Assembly (NCBI RefSeq): GCF_008369325.1
Contig: NZ_VOBI01000002.1
Span: forward strand, 434,001-498,000
Source: Pseudomonas sp. ANT_H12B
GTDB taxonomy: Bacteria; Pseudomonadota; Gammaproteobacteria; Pseudomonadales; Pseudomonadaceae
Length of the DNA: 64,000 nucleotides
Direction of reading: 5' to 3'
A program made the position numbers and the translations under genes. Within the stretch, counting starts at the first letter, position 1. Each line of letters starts with the position of its first letter. Shown here one piece after another: positions 1 to 7,665 of the stretch. The notes below the pieces were generated by a model, which was given only the letters and a program-made list of their open reading frames with translations, had not been told where the DNA came from and ran no database searches.

Positions 1-491
1 TAGTGCTGCGGCCAGCTGTCGAGGCGCGACTGGTGGATTTGCGGCGCGAACAGCTCGGTCAGCGAGCTGCTGGCGGCTTCCTGCCAACTGGCGCGGCGGG
101 CGAAGTTGACGTAGGCGTCCACGGCGAAACGTACGCCGGGCAGGACCAATTCCTGGGAACGCAGCTGATCCGGATCGAGGCCGACGGCTTGACCCAGACG
201 CAGCCAGGCTTCGATGCCGCCGTCTTCGCCAGGGGCGCCGTCGTGGTCCAGCAAACGCTGGATCCACTCACGACGTATCTCGCGGTCCGGGCAGTTGGCG
301 AGGATTGCGGCGTCTTTCAGGGGAATGTTCACCTGATAGTAGAACCGGTTGGCGACCCAGCCCTGGATCTGCTCGCGTGTTGCCCGGCCTTCGTACATCG
401 CCACGTGATAGGGGTGATAGATGTGATAGTAGGCGCCCTTGGCGCGCAGGGCGGCTTCGAATTCGGCGGGGGACATTGCGGTGTCAGTCAT
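1..491 (-). CDS. pqqC: PqqC, pyrroloquinoline-quinone synthase (3' end outside window)
   Basis: Cofactorless oxidase that carries out the last, eight-electron oxidation and ring closure in PQQ biosynthesis in the cytoplasm. The first 163 of about 250 codons are visible. The protein starts [19 protein letters not shown] and contains the family stretch [15 protein letters not shown] followed by [19 protein letters not shown], typical of the TENA/THI-4-like all-helical PqqC fold. The start at 491 is the first ATG of the reading frame and the family start. It lies downstream of pqqB in the same direction, but is separated from it by about 140 bases carrying a REP doublet. The gene is truncated only by the window edge. 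Confidence 0.95.
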   Translation of the reverse strand, partial: MTDTAMSPAEFEAALRAKGAYYHIYHPYHVAMYEGRATREQIQGWVANRFYYQVNIPLKDAAILANCPDREIRREWIQRLLDHDGAPGEDGGIEAWLRLGQAVGLDPDQLRSQELVLPGVRFAVDAYVNFARRASWQEAASSSLTELFAPQIHQSRLDSWPQH

Positions 492-541
492 TTCGGTTCT
501 CCGGGTAACAACCGGTGGATTCTTGGTGTCTGGTCTGGCCT

Positions 542-610
542 CATCGCGAGCAAGCTCCCACATTGGATGGGGTTACCACAAATCCCTGTGGGAGCGAGCT
601 TGCTCGCGAT
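542..610. repeat. REP doublet (inverted pair) between pqqB and pqqC
   Basis: Two inverted copies of the Pseudomonas REP core, TCGCGAGCAAGCTCCCAC at about 544-561 and GTGGGAGCGAGCTTGCTCGC from 588, separated by about 26 bases. In RNA they can pair into a long hairpin. The element occupies most of the pqqB-pqqC gap and could act as an mRNA stability or attenuation element within the operon; that role is inferred. Confidence 0.85.
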
Positions 611-634
611 AGACCGCGCAGCGGTCTGGGCTTC

Positions 635-1546
635 TTACAGCGCAATACTCATGCCGTCATACGCCACTTCAACATTGCGCCGCGCCAGTTCCGCACGCTC
701 CGGCGAATCCTCATCGAGAATCGGGTTGGTGTTGTTGATGTGGATAAGTACTTTGCGCTGTTTGGGCAGTTGTTCCAGCACTTCCAGCATGCCGCCGGGG
801 CCGTTCTGCGCCAGGTGGCCCATTTCCCGACCGGTGCGGGTCCCGACGCCACGACGCTGCATTTCGTCGTCATCCCACATCGTGCCGTCCACCAGCAGGC
901 AATCGCTGCCGGCCATGATCTTGAGCAGCGGCGCGTCAACCTTGCCCAGGCCCGGTGCGTAGAACAGTTTGCCGCCAGTGTTCAGGTCTTCGACGATCAG
1001 GCCAATGTTGTCGCCCGGATGCGGGTCGAAACGGTGTGGCGAGTAAGGCGGTGCGGCGCTGCGCAGGGGCAATGGCGTGAAGCGCAGGCCCGGGCAGGCC
1101 GGGATGGTGAAACTGCGGTCGAGTTCGATGCGGTTCCAGGTCAGCCCGCCGTTCCAGTGGGTCAGCATGGTGAACAACGGGAAACCGGTGCTCAGGTCTT
1201 CGTGGACCATGTCGGTGCACCAGACCTGATGTGGGCAACCTTCGCGCAGGCTGAGCAGGCCGGTGGTGTGGTCGATCTGGCTGTCCATCAGGATGATCGC
1301 GCTGATACCGGTGTCGCGCAGGGCGCGGCCCGGTTGCATCGGGGTAAAACTCTGGAGCTGGGCGCGAATGTCCGGTGAGGTGTTGCACAGCACCCAATTG
1401 ACGCCGTCATCGGAAATCGCGATGGACGACTGGGTACGCGCCTGGGCCCGCAGGCTGCCGTTGCGAAAACCTGCGCAGTTCACGCAGTTGCAGTTCCACT
1501 GGGGGAAACCGCCGCCGGCGGCGGAACCTAGAATCTGGACAAACAT
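635..1546 (-). CDS. pqqB: PqqB, PQQ biosynthesis metallo-beta-lactamase-fold protein
   Basis: 303-residue metallo-beta-lactamase-fold protein of the PQQ pathway, proposed to hydroxylate the PqqA-derived tyrosine before PqqC acts. Visible features are the N-terminal QWNCNCVNC cysteine cluster typical of Pqq[12 protein letters not shown] near residue 75, the modified metal-site motif [15 protein letters not shown], and HINNTNPI near the C terminus. The open frame extends upstream to 1609, but [18 protein letters not shown] is the conserved family N terminus, so I start at 1546. It follows pqqA after a 72-base gap that contains a terminator-like hairpin. Confidence 0.96.
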   Translation of the reverse strand: MFVQILGSAAGGGFPQWNCNCVNCAGFRNGSLRAQARTQSSIAISDDGVNWVLCNTSPDIRAQLQSFTPMQPGRALRDTGISAIILMDSQIDHTTGLLSLREGCPHQVWCTDMVHEDLSTGFPLFTMLTHWNGGLTWNRIELDRSFTIPACPGLRFTPLPLRSAAPPYSPHRFDPHPGDNIGLIVEDLNTGGKLFYAPGLGKVDAPLLKIMAGSDCLLVDGTMWDDDEMQRRGVGTRTGREMGHLAQNGPGGMLEVLEQLPKQRKVLIHINNTNPILDEDSPERAELARRNVEVAYDGMSIAL

Positions 1547-1569
1547 GGCCGCTCCATCATTTGAATACT

Positions 1570-1600
1570 GAAAATAAAAACGCCTCGGCAGACCGAGGCG
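1570..1600 (-). terminator. Terminator/attenuator hairpin between pqqA and pqqB
   Basis: On the minus strand a perfect 8-bp stem (CGCCTCGG, loop TCTG, CCGAGGCG; plus-strand 1581-1600) is followed by TTTTTATTTTC. This is a standard Rho-independent terminator placed 18 bases after the pqqA stop. Because pqqB follows at once without an obvious new promoter, it probably acts as a partial terminator, giving more PqqA peptide mRNA than pqqBC mRNA. Confidence 0.8.
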
Positions 1601-1618
1601 CTGAACCACGCGACAAAC

Positions 1619-1693
1619 TTAGCGGCTTGCGAAGTACATGGTGACTTCAAAGCCGATACGCAGGTCGGTGTAAGCAGGTTTGGACCAGGACAT
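1619..1693 (-). CDS. pqqA: PqqA, 24-residue PQQ precursor peptide
   Basis: Ribosomally made precursor whose Glu and Tyr side chains are cross-linked by PqqE to form the PQQ backbone. The peptide reads MSWSKPAYTDLRIGFEVTMY then FASR. Glu16 and Tyr20 sit in the invariant E-x-x-x-Y arrangement. The start at 1693 is preceded by AAGGAG seven bases upstream. The Shine-Dalgarno lies inside the 12-bp perfect palindrome AGGAGCGCTCCT (1694-1705). It sits between pqqF and pqqB. Confidence 0.97.
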   Translation of the reverse strand: MSWSKPAYTDLRIGFEVTMYFASR

Positions 1694-1848
1694 AGGAGCG
1701 CTCCTTCAGGTGATGGGACAGTTGAGATCTATACATATAGTCCACCTCCAGTCGGAGATGTTCAGATAGTTAGGTGGCTATGTTACTCAAAATTTCAGGG
1801 TGATTGGCCGTGAATCTTTGAGAAAGCTAATTGCAGCACCGGTAATGA

Positions 1849-4272
1849 TCATTTTGTCGCTTGCCAAGGCGAGTTCGGGCAAGGCCCGCTGGCCAGACAG
1901 CGCCAGCCGCCTTCGGCGTTGATCAGGCGCCGGGCAGCAGCCAACAGGGCCTGATGGTCGACCATCAGCGTCGCCCGAGGCAGTTGCGTCAGATAATCCG
2001 ACGAGTGGCCGGCCAGTTTGCCCTGCCAGAGTAGTTCGGCGGCCTGCGCATTGGGGAGCGCCGCGCTGTCGAATTGATCGGCCAGTGCCTGGCGTTGGCC
2101 AATGAAGGTCGCGTCATCAATGCCGTCGATCATCACCGGCAATCCGTTCAGGAAATGTTCGATGTGTTCCAGCAGATCCAGAGGCGCGACGCTCGGTGAT
2201 TGCACGCCGAACAGCAGCCCGGTCTGCCCATGAATTTGCCGCAGGGCGCTGAACACCGCATAGCCAAGTTGCAGTTCTACCCGCAGGCGCTGGTAGAACG
2301 GCGTTTGGCAAACGTGAGCAAGCAAGCGCCAGGCAGCTTCGTCGGAGATGTCCTGGGTTGCCGTCGGACAAAATAGCAACAACGCGTGTTCGCTGGAGCC
2401 GGTATCGATAGTGCTCCACAGATGCTGTGAGTTGATCGAGGAGGGCGATGGTGGCTGATTGTCCGCCGTGCCAGGCACTCGACTCAGTGCCAAGCCCATC
2501 GCCGCTTGTGTCTGGGCGGACAGCCCGGTCGCCAGACCATCCCAGCGTGCGCTCGACCAAAGTTGCGTCAAGTCGTCCGAGTCGGCTGTGCGCTCGAGGC
2601 AATAATCGGGCAGCGCTTTGAGCAGCTGTCGAATCGGCATCAGCGCCGGGACTTCCTGTGAGAAACCGGCGACAGGTTTTGTCAGTTCTTTCAGCGCATG
2701 TTCGAGGACGATCGGCATCGCTTCCTGTAGTCCCGTCAACTTCAACAGCCATTCATTTCCTGATGCACTGAAGGAAAAATCGACTCCCGCCTGACGAGCA
2801 TCTTCACGCAATGGTTGCAGACGGTTTTCCAGGCTTGCCTGAAGGTTGCTACGAGGTGCCGAGTCCAGTCGCCAGCGCAGATAAATCGCGCCTTCATCAG
2901 TGTTATCCGGCAATGCCTGACTGAACTGCATCGCAGAACTTTCTCGACGGTTGCGCGAACGGTCCTGGGCAAACGTTCGCAGGCCTCGGTGTTTGCTGGT
3001 TTGGCCACGAATCAGTCCGGCATGGGTGACCGGAGGTTCTGTACGTAAAAACGGATTGGGTGTCGGTAGTTGCCATGGGCCGCTGAAGTTATCCACAGCG
3101 CCGATTTGTTTCAGGATGTCCTTCAGGGCAGTAACGCCGGAGTCGGATAACCTGTTTTCACGCTGTTCGCTATCCAGTCGCGCCAATTGCAAGGCACCGC
3201 TGACTTGTTGTTGGCGCTGGAGCAGGGCGGTGTATTCGTCGCGCAATCCAGCCCAGTCTTGCCGAGAGGTAAAGAACCCCAACCAATCCAGTAGCTGCTT
3301 GCGGATCTTCGATTGCGTCGCGTTGGCCGGCAGTGTGAACTCGATGTGCAACAAGGCTTGTCCGGCGAACTGATAAAGCGGCACAGCTTTCAGGTTGTCA
3401 GCCAACCTCTGCTCTCGCAATTCAGACTGCAGCCCACCGGGTTTTGTGGCGTTCAGCCAATGGCAAAGGAACGCCAGCGCTTCGGGAGATGAATCGGGCA
3501 GCGCTTCGAAGGCAAACAGCACATCCAGTCGATGCTCACCGGCCTGTTGATAACTGTTGCCCGAAGAATCCATCAGAGGTGGAGGCGCTTGTTGCCGGGT
3601 TTTTTCTCCTACAGGAATCTCGGTTTCAAAGCTCAGGGCCATGACCCTCAATTCATCGAGACTCTGCGGCCCGGCCAGGCTCAAAGACATCTGCCCAGTC
3701 TGATAAAACCGCTGATAGAAATCCTGCAACGCTTGCTGAAACTCTGGTTGCGGCACCGGCAGGCTGTAGCGGTTGCCGGCATGAAACGCGCGCAACGGGT
3801 GAGCCGCCGAAATCCCATCGAACAGCGCGAATTGCTGCTGGGCGGCCGCATCACGGGACCATGCAACAAATTCTGCGTGCAACACTTCCCGTTCCCGCCG
3901 CTGATCGTCCGGATTCATACGCGGATGGGCGAGCATGTCTGACAGACGCTCCAGCCCACCGCTAAAAGCCTGAGGCGGTAGTTCGAAAAAATAGTCCGTG
4001 GTGCGTTCACTGGTTCGCGCATTCACCTGCCCGCCATGACCCTGGACGTAGGCCATCAGCCCTTGTGCCGCAGGAAAGCGCTTCGTGCCGAGAAACAGCA
4101 AATGCTCCAGGAAATGCGCCAGTCCGGGCCAGGCCAGCGGCACATCATGGCTGCCAGCGGAGACCCGCAACGCAGCCGCGCAGCGCTTCAACTCGGGCGC
4201 ATGACGCAGCGTCACCCGCAGGCCGTTGGCCAGGGTTTCAGTGTGAGGGCGAGGGTGATTCAGCGCAGGCAT
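1849..4272 (-). CDS. pqqF: PqqF, M16-family zinc metallopeptidase of PQQ biosynthesis
   Basis: Insulinase-family peptidase of 807 residues thought to excise the cross-linked Glu-Tyr product from PqqA, usually with PqqG. The inverted zinc motif HFLEH is at about residues 53-57, with the downstream Glu helix REREVLHAEF near residue 130. The C-terminal halves are diverged M16 lobes, as usual in the family. An upstream in-frame GTG at 4278 exists, but ATG at 4272 has GGAA six bases ahead and is preferred. It stands first in the pqqF-A-B-C cluster, with 155 bases before pqqA that probably hold the main pqqA promoter. It follows davA by 48 bases. Confidence 0.93.
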   Translation of the reverse strand: MPALNHPRPHTETLANGLRVTLRHAPELKRCAAALRVSAGSHDVPLAWPGLAHFLEHLLFLGTKRFPAAQGLMAYVQGHGGQVNARTSERTTDYFFELPPQAFSGGLERLSDMLAHPRMNPDDQRREREVLHAEFVAWSRDAAAQQQFALFDGISAAHPLRAFHAGNRYSLPVPQPEFQQALQDFYQRFYQTGQMSLSLAGPQSLDELRVMALSFETEIPVGEKTRQQAPPPLMDSSGNSYQQAGEHRLDVLFAFEALPDSSPEALAFLCHWLNATKPGGLQSELREQRLADNLKAVPLYQFAGQALLHIEFTLPANATQSKIRKQLLDWLGFFTSRQDWAGLRDEYTALLQRQQQVSGALQLARLDSEQRENRLSDSGVTALKDILKQIGAVDNFSGPWQLPTPNPFLRTEPPVTHAGLIRGQTSKHRGLRTFAQDRSRNRRESSAMQFSQALPDNTDEGAIYLRWRLDSAPRSNLQASLENRLQPLREDARQAGVDFSFSASGNEWLLKLTGLQEAMPIVLEHALKELTKPVAGFSQEVPALMPIRQLLKALPDYCLERTADSDDLTQLWSSARWDGLATGLSAQTQAAMGLALSRVPGTADNQPPSPSSINSQHLWSTIDTGSSEHALLLFCPTATQDISDEAAWRLLAHVCQTPFYQRLRVELQLGYAVFSALRQIHGQTGLLFGVQSPSVAPLDLLEHIEHFLNGLPVMIDGIDDATFIGQRQALADQFDSAALPNAQAAELLWQGKLAGHSSDYLTQLPRATLMVDHQALLAAARRLINAEGGWRCLASGPCPNSPWQATK

Positions 4273-4320
4273 GAGCACTTCCAGAACAGAGAAGCGCTAA
4301 TGCTAGCGGATAACGGGTGA

Positions 4321-5115
4321 TCAGCGCTTGTTCAGCTCACCGTACAGCTCGGGCCGGCGATCGAGGAGGTAGCGATTGGCGGCACGGGAGTCGACCATCA
4401 ACTGGCGATCCAGCTCACCGACAATCAATGCTTCATCGAGGCCGGCCTGAGCAATCCGGCTGCCATCCGGTGCGGCAATACTGCTCTGGCCGCAATACTG
4501 GATCTCGCCTTCGTTGCCGCAGTAGTTGGCGTAGGCCACATAACACTGGTTTTCGAAGGCTCGCGCACGGACGGTGACGTCGGCAATGAAGTCATAAGGA
4601 ATCATGTTCGCCGTTGGCACCAGGATCAGCTCGGCGCCCGCCAGAGCCAGGCGTCGCGCGTTTTCCGGGAACTCCAGGTCGTAGCAGATCAGGAAACCGA
4701 GCTTCCAGCCATTGAGTTCAACCAGCGGAAACTCATCTGGCCCGGCGCTGAACATCGAGTGATCAAGTTCGCCGAACAGGTGAGTCTTGCGGTAGTTGCA
4801 CAGGCGTTCGCCATTGGCATCGATCAACTGCACGGCGTTGTAGATCTGCCCGTCCTCGGCGCGCTCGGGGTAGCCATACAAAATGGCGATCCCGGCCGTC
4901 TTGGCAATGCGCGCGATCTGTTGCGCCGACTCACCGTTGTGCACTTCCGCCAGCACACTGACCGCATCGGCGCCGATGTTGTAACCGGTCAAAAACATCT
5001 CCGGCAGCACCAGCAAATCCGCGCCCTTGGCCTCCAGCGCCAATTGATGCAGACGTTGCAGATTACCTGCGACATCCAGGGGCAGCGGTGGACATTGGTA
5101 AAGGGCTACGCGCAT
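4321..5115 (-). CDS. davA: DavA, 5-aminovaleramidase (carbon-nitrogen hydrolase)
   Basis: Nitrilase-superfamily amidase of 264 residues that hydrolyses 5-aminopentanamide to 5-aminovalerate in L-lysine degradation. The Glu-Lys-Cys triad is present: Glu39 in LLVLPEMFLTG, Lys110 in YRKTHLFGE and Cys144 in FLICYDLEFPE. It lies 12 bases downstream of davB, so the two form an operon delivering successive steps. This davB-davA pair beside pqqF matches the known P. putida arrangement. A generic C-N hydrolase assignment would fit the protein alone; the context makes DavA the likely identity. Confidence 0.92.
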   Translation of the reverse strand: MRVALYQCPPLPLDVAGNLQRLHQLALEAKGADLLVLPEMFLTGYNIGADAVSVLAEVHNGESAQQIARIAKTAGIAILYGYPERAEDGQIYNAVQLIDANGERLCNYRKTHLFGELDHSMFSAGPDEFPLVELNGWKLGFLICYDLEFPENARRLALAGAELILVPTANMIPYDFIADVTVRARAFENQCYVAYANYCGNEGEIQYCGQSSIAAPDGSRIAQAGLDEALIVGELDRQLMVDSRAANRYLLDRRPELYGELNKR

Positions 5116-5127
5116 TCGGGATTCCTC

Positions 5128-6810
5128 TTACTCGGGCAGGGCGATCGGGCCGATCTCGTTAAACACATCTCCTGGACCCGGGTTCTCGGCGTGAGTTTCA
5201 CCGCCGAAGTGTTTCATGATGCCCCACACCGCGTTAAGCGAGGTCTGCACCGCGCCTTCGACCCACGCAGGCGTCCACGAAACATCATCACCGGCGATGA
5301 AGATGCCGCGCTGCTCGGCCGGCATGTCAGCCTGCATGAAGTGCGCGTACATGCGCTGGTTGTAGCGATAGTGGCCGGGCAGGGCGCCTTTGAACGCACC
5401 GAGGAAGTGCGGATCGGCCTCCCAGGACACGGTGATCGGATCGCCAATGATCCGTGCGGCGATGTCGACTTTCGGATAGATCTTTTTCAACGAATCCAGC
5501 GCCAGCTTCACGCGTTTTTCCACCGGATGCGGAAGCATTTTCAACGCGTCGCTCATCCACGAGTAGGACAGGCAAATCACGCCGGGCTTGTCGTCGCCGT
5601 TGTCGAACAGGTACGTGCCACGGGTCAGGCGATCAGTGAGGGTCATGCTCATCAGGTCGCGGCCGGTTTCCGGATCCTTGTCCTTCCAGAACGGGCGGTC
5701 GACCATCACGAAGGTTTTTGACGATTGCATGTAGCGGGTGCGGTCCAGGGCCATCCACATCTTCTGCGAGAACAGCGTTTCATCGCATTCGATCTGGGTG
5801 GTCAGCAGCCAGCTCTGGCAGGTGGTCAGCACCGCTGCGTATTCGCGGGTGTCGCCGTAGTTGTCGGTGACCGTAAATCGGCCGTTCGCTGCGTGGGCGA
5901 TTTTCTTCACGCCGGAGCGTGGCGCGCCGCTGTGCAGTGAACTGAGGCTGGTGCCCTCAGGCCAGTGCACGCAGCGTTCCGGCACGTGACGCCAAATGCC
6001 CAGCGGCACTTGTTCAACGCCGCCGACCACCAAATGCTGGTGATCGTCGCAGTTGGTCATGACTACGCGGAAGATTTCCAGCATCGAATTCGGGAAATCC
6101 GAGTCCCAGCCGCCGGTGCCGAAACCAACCTGGCCAAACACTTCGCGGTGATGGAACGAGAGTTTGGCGAAGGCTTTGGAAGTGGCAACGAAGTCATAGA
6201 ACGTGCGGTCGTCCCACAGCGGAACGAGGGTGTTCCATAGCTCTTTGAGGCGTGGCACATCGCGGTCGCGGATGGCTTGCTGAATATCGGAGAACTGCGA
6301 GCCGGCCTCCAGTGCATCCGCCCAGGCGTCGGCTACTTCCTGGAACAGTGCAGGAAGATCCGCCAGTTTCTGTGCGTAATGGGTTTTGCCTTCCAGGTCG
6401 ATCACCGTGCTGCCCGAAGCGGGGGTCAGCGGGTTCGGGAAAGGTTTGGTTTCCAGGCCGAGCTTGTCGACGTAGTGATAGAACGCAGTGGATGACACCG
6501 GGAAACGCATGCCGCCGAGCTCGGCGATGATGCCTTCAGCACCGTTGAATGCTTGGGAGCGCAGGCGACCGCCCATTTTCGAGGCTTCGTAGACGACAGG
6601 CTTGAGGCCCAGTTTCATCAACTCGTACGCAGCTACTAAACCTGCGATGCCGGCGCCGACAATCGCGACTTCGGCACCGTGGTTGTGCTCAGGAATACTG
6701 CCCAGGCCAACTGGGTGCTCGATCCAGTCGTCGAAGGCGAAAGGAAAATCCGGGCCGAAAATGGTGACTGGTTTTTTACCGTCTGCAGGATGGCGATTGT
6801 TCTTGTTCAT
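5128..6810 (-). CDS. davB: DavB, L-lysine 2-monooxygenase (flavin amine oxidase family)
   Basis: FAD-dependent oxidative decarboxylase of 560 residues converting L-lysine to 5-aminopentanamide, the first step of the aminovalerate route. The dinucleotide-binding motif VAIVGAGIAGLVAAYEL is at about residues 48-64, the substrate-side motif ELGGMRFP near 117, and the C-terminal FAD motif GIFIAGDDVSWTPAWVEGA near 505-523. Length and sequence agree closely with Pseudomonas lysine monooxygenase rather than tryptophan monooxygenase (IaaM). It is followed by davA. A divergently or independently controlled Lrp-type gene ends 220 bases upstream, a plausible lysine-responsive regulator. Confidence 0.94.
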   Translation of the reverse strand: MNKNNRHPADGKKPVTIFGPDFPFAFDDWIEHPVGLGSIPEHNHGAEVAIVGAGIAGLVAAYELMKLGLKPVVYEASKMGGRLRSQAFNGAEGIIAELGGMRFPVSSTAFYHYVDKLGLETKPFPNPLTPASGSTVIDLEGKTHYAQKLADLPALFQEVADAWADALEAGSQFSDIQQAIRDRDVPRLKELWNTLVPLWDDRTFYDFVATSKAFAKLSFHHREVFGQVGFGTGGWDSDFPNSMLEIFRVVMTNCDDHQHLVVGGVEQVPLGIWRHVPERCVHWPEGTSLSSLHSGAPRSGVKKIAHAANGRFTVTDNYGDTREYAAVLTTCQSWLLTTQIECDETLFSQKMWMALDRTRYMQSSKTFVMVDRPFWKDKDPETGRDLMSMTLTDRLTRGTYLFDNGDDKPGVICLSYSWMSDALKMLPHPVEKRVKLALDSLKKIYPKVDIAARIIGDPITVSWEADPHFLGAFKGALPGHYRYNQRMYAHFMQADMPAEQRGIFIAGDDVSWTPAWVEGAVQTSLNAVWGIMKHFGGETHAENPGPGDVFNEIGPIALPE

Positions 6811-6967
6811 GGCTGACCTTGCTGGCGACCCGACGCGGAATGCGCATCTGAGTATAGGAAAAGATGGCAGCCATTCTAGAGAGCGTAGAACACGTTAATA
6901 AGACGCAAAGTGTCGTCGTTTTGCTAATTGTTTGATCAGAATGACGATAGATTCCTGCACACCGTCA

Positions 6968-6993
6968 ATGTGGGAGCGGGCTTGCTCGCGATG
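6968..6993. repeat. Single REP element
   Basis: One copy of the REP core, GTGGGAGCGGGCTTGCTCGC, in the 220-base gap between the start of davB and the 3' end of the Lrp-type gene. No inverted partner is close by, unlike the doublets elsewhere in the window. Confidence 0.8.
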
Positions 6994-7030
6994 AGGCCCT
7001 CCCAGACACCAAAGAGCTATCGGCAAAAAC

Positions 7031-7510
7031 TCAAACCGGCTGCCCCCGATCAATCTTGCTACTCAAGATGATCGACGTCGTTGTCTTCTCCACCCCGTCG
7101 ACACTGCCAATCTGATCAAGCAACTGATCCAGCTGCTCCGGCGAATCAGTACGCAACCACGCCACGTAATCAAATTCGCCACTCACCGCACACAGTTGCT
7201 GCACCTGAGCCATCGCGCTCAGCCGACGCAGCACTTCCTTGCCCGAGCGCGGCTGCACGGTAATCCCGACGTACGCCTGCAATCCACCATCCACCACGCG
7301 TTGACCCAAACGCACGCCGTAACCGGTGATGACCTTTGCTTTTTCCAGGCGCGCCAGCCGCGAAGTGACGGTAGTGCGAGCGATGCCCAATTGCCGAGCA
7401 AGCGTGGCTACGCTCTCGCGGGCATTGATCTGCAGGGCCGCGATCAATTGGCGGTCGATTTCGTCAAGAACGGGCGGGCGAGTGTCAGGCAAGGGTGTCT
7501 CCAGCGGCAC
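7031..7510 (-). CDS. Lrp/AsnC-family transcriptional regulator, probable regulator of davBA
   Basis: Protein of 159 residues with the two-domain Lrp/AsnC layout. An N-terminal helix-turn-helix (LDEIDRQLIAALQINARESV, then ATLARQLGIARTTVTSRLARLE) is followed by a RAM ligand-binding domain with the typical GYGV, YVGI and VSGEFDYVAWL strands. The frame opens with GTG at 7510. A TTG at 7492 has GGAG six bases upstream and is an alternative start. The gene sits directly upstream of davBA in the same orientation and diverges from the PQQ dehydrogenase gene. I infer control of lysine catabolism by analogy with other Lrp-type genes beside their pathway; the effector is unknown. Confidence 0.88.
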   Translation of the reverse strand: MPLETPLPDTRPPVLDEIDRQLIAALQINARESVATLARQLGIARTTVTSRLARLEKAKVITGYGVRLGQRVVDGGLQAYVGITVQPRSGKEVLRRLSAMAQVQQLCAVSGEFDYVAWLRTDSPEQLDQLLDQIGSVDGVEKTTTSIILSSKIDRGQPV

Positions 7511-7603
7511 AAATCAATGGGTACGCATGTTACAGGCACATCCCGCGCAGTGGATGTTTGATCTAGTCTTAGTACCGTTCATGCCATTTCTACCTGCGAC
7601 AAT

Positions 7604-7632
7604 TTGCCATAAGTAACTAGGTGGTACATTAT
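7604..7632 (+). promoter_or_regulatory. Candidate sigma-70 promoter for the PQQ dehydrogenase gene
   Basis: TTGCCA (7604-7609), a 17-base spacer and CATTAT (7627-7632) resemble sigma-70 -35 and -10 hexamers. They lie 33 bases before the preferred ATG at 7666, within the 155-base gap between divergent genes. This is assigned by pattern only. Confidence 0.4.
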
Positions 7633-7665
7633 TCCGCGCTTGTCACAAATGGGGAAAATTTCGAC

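Noticed and set aside
7621..7665. Start of the PQQ dehydrogenase at GTG 7621
   Set aside because: The extra 15 residues overlap the candidate promoter; ATG 7666 has a ribosome site and begins just before the first membrane helix.
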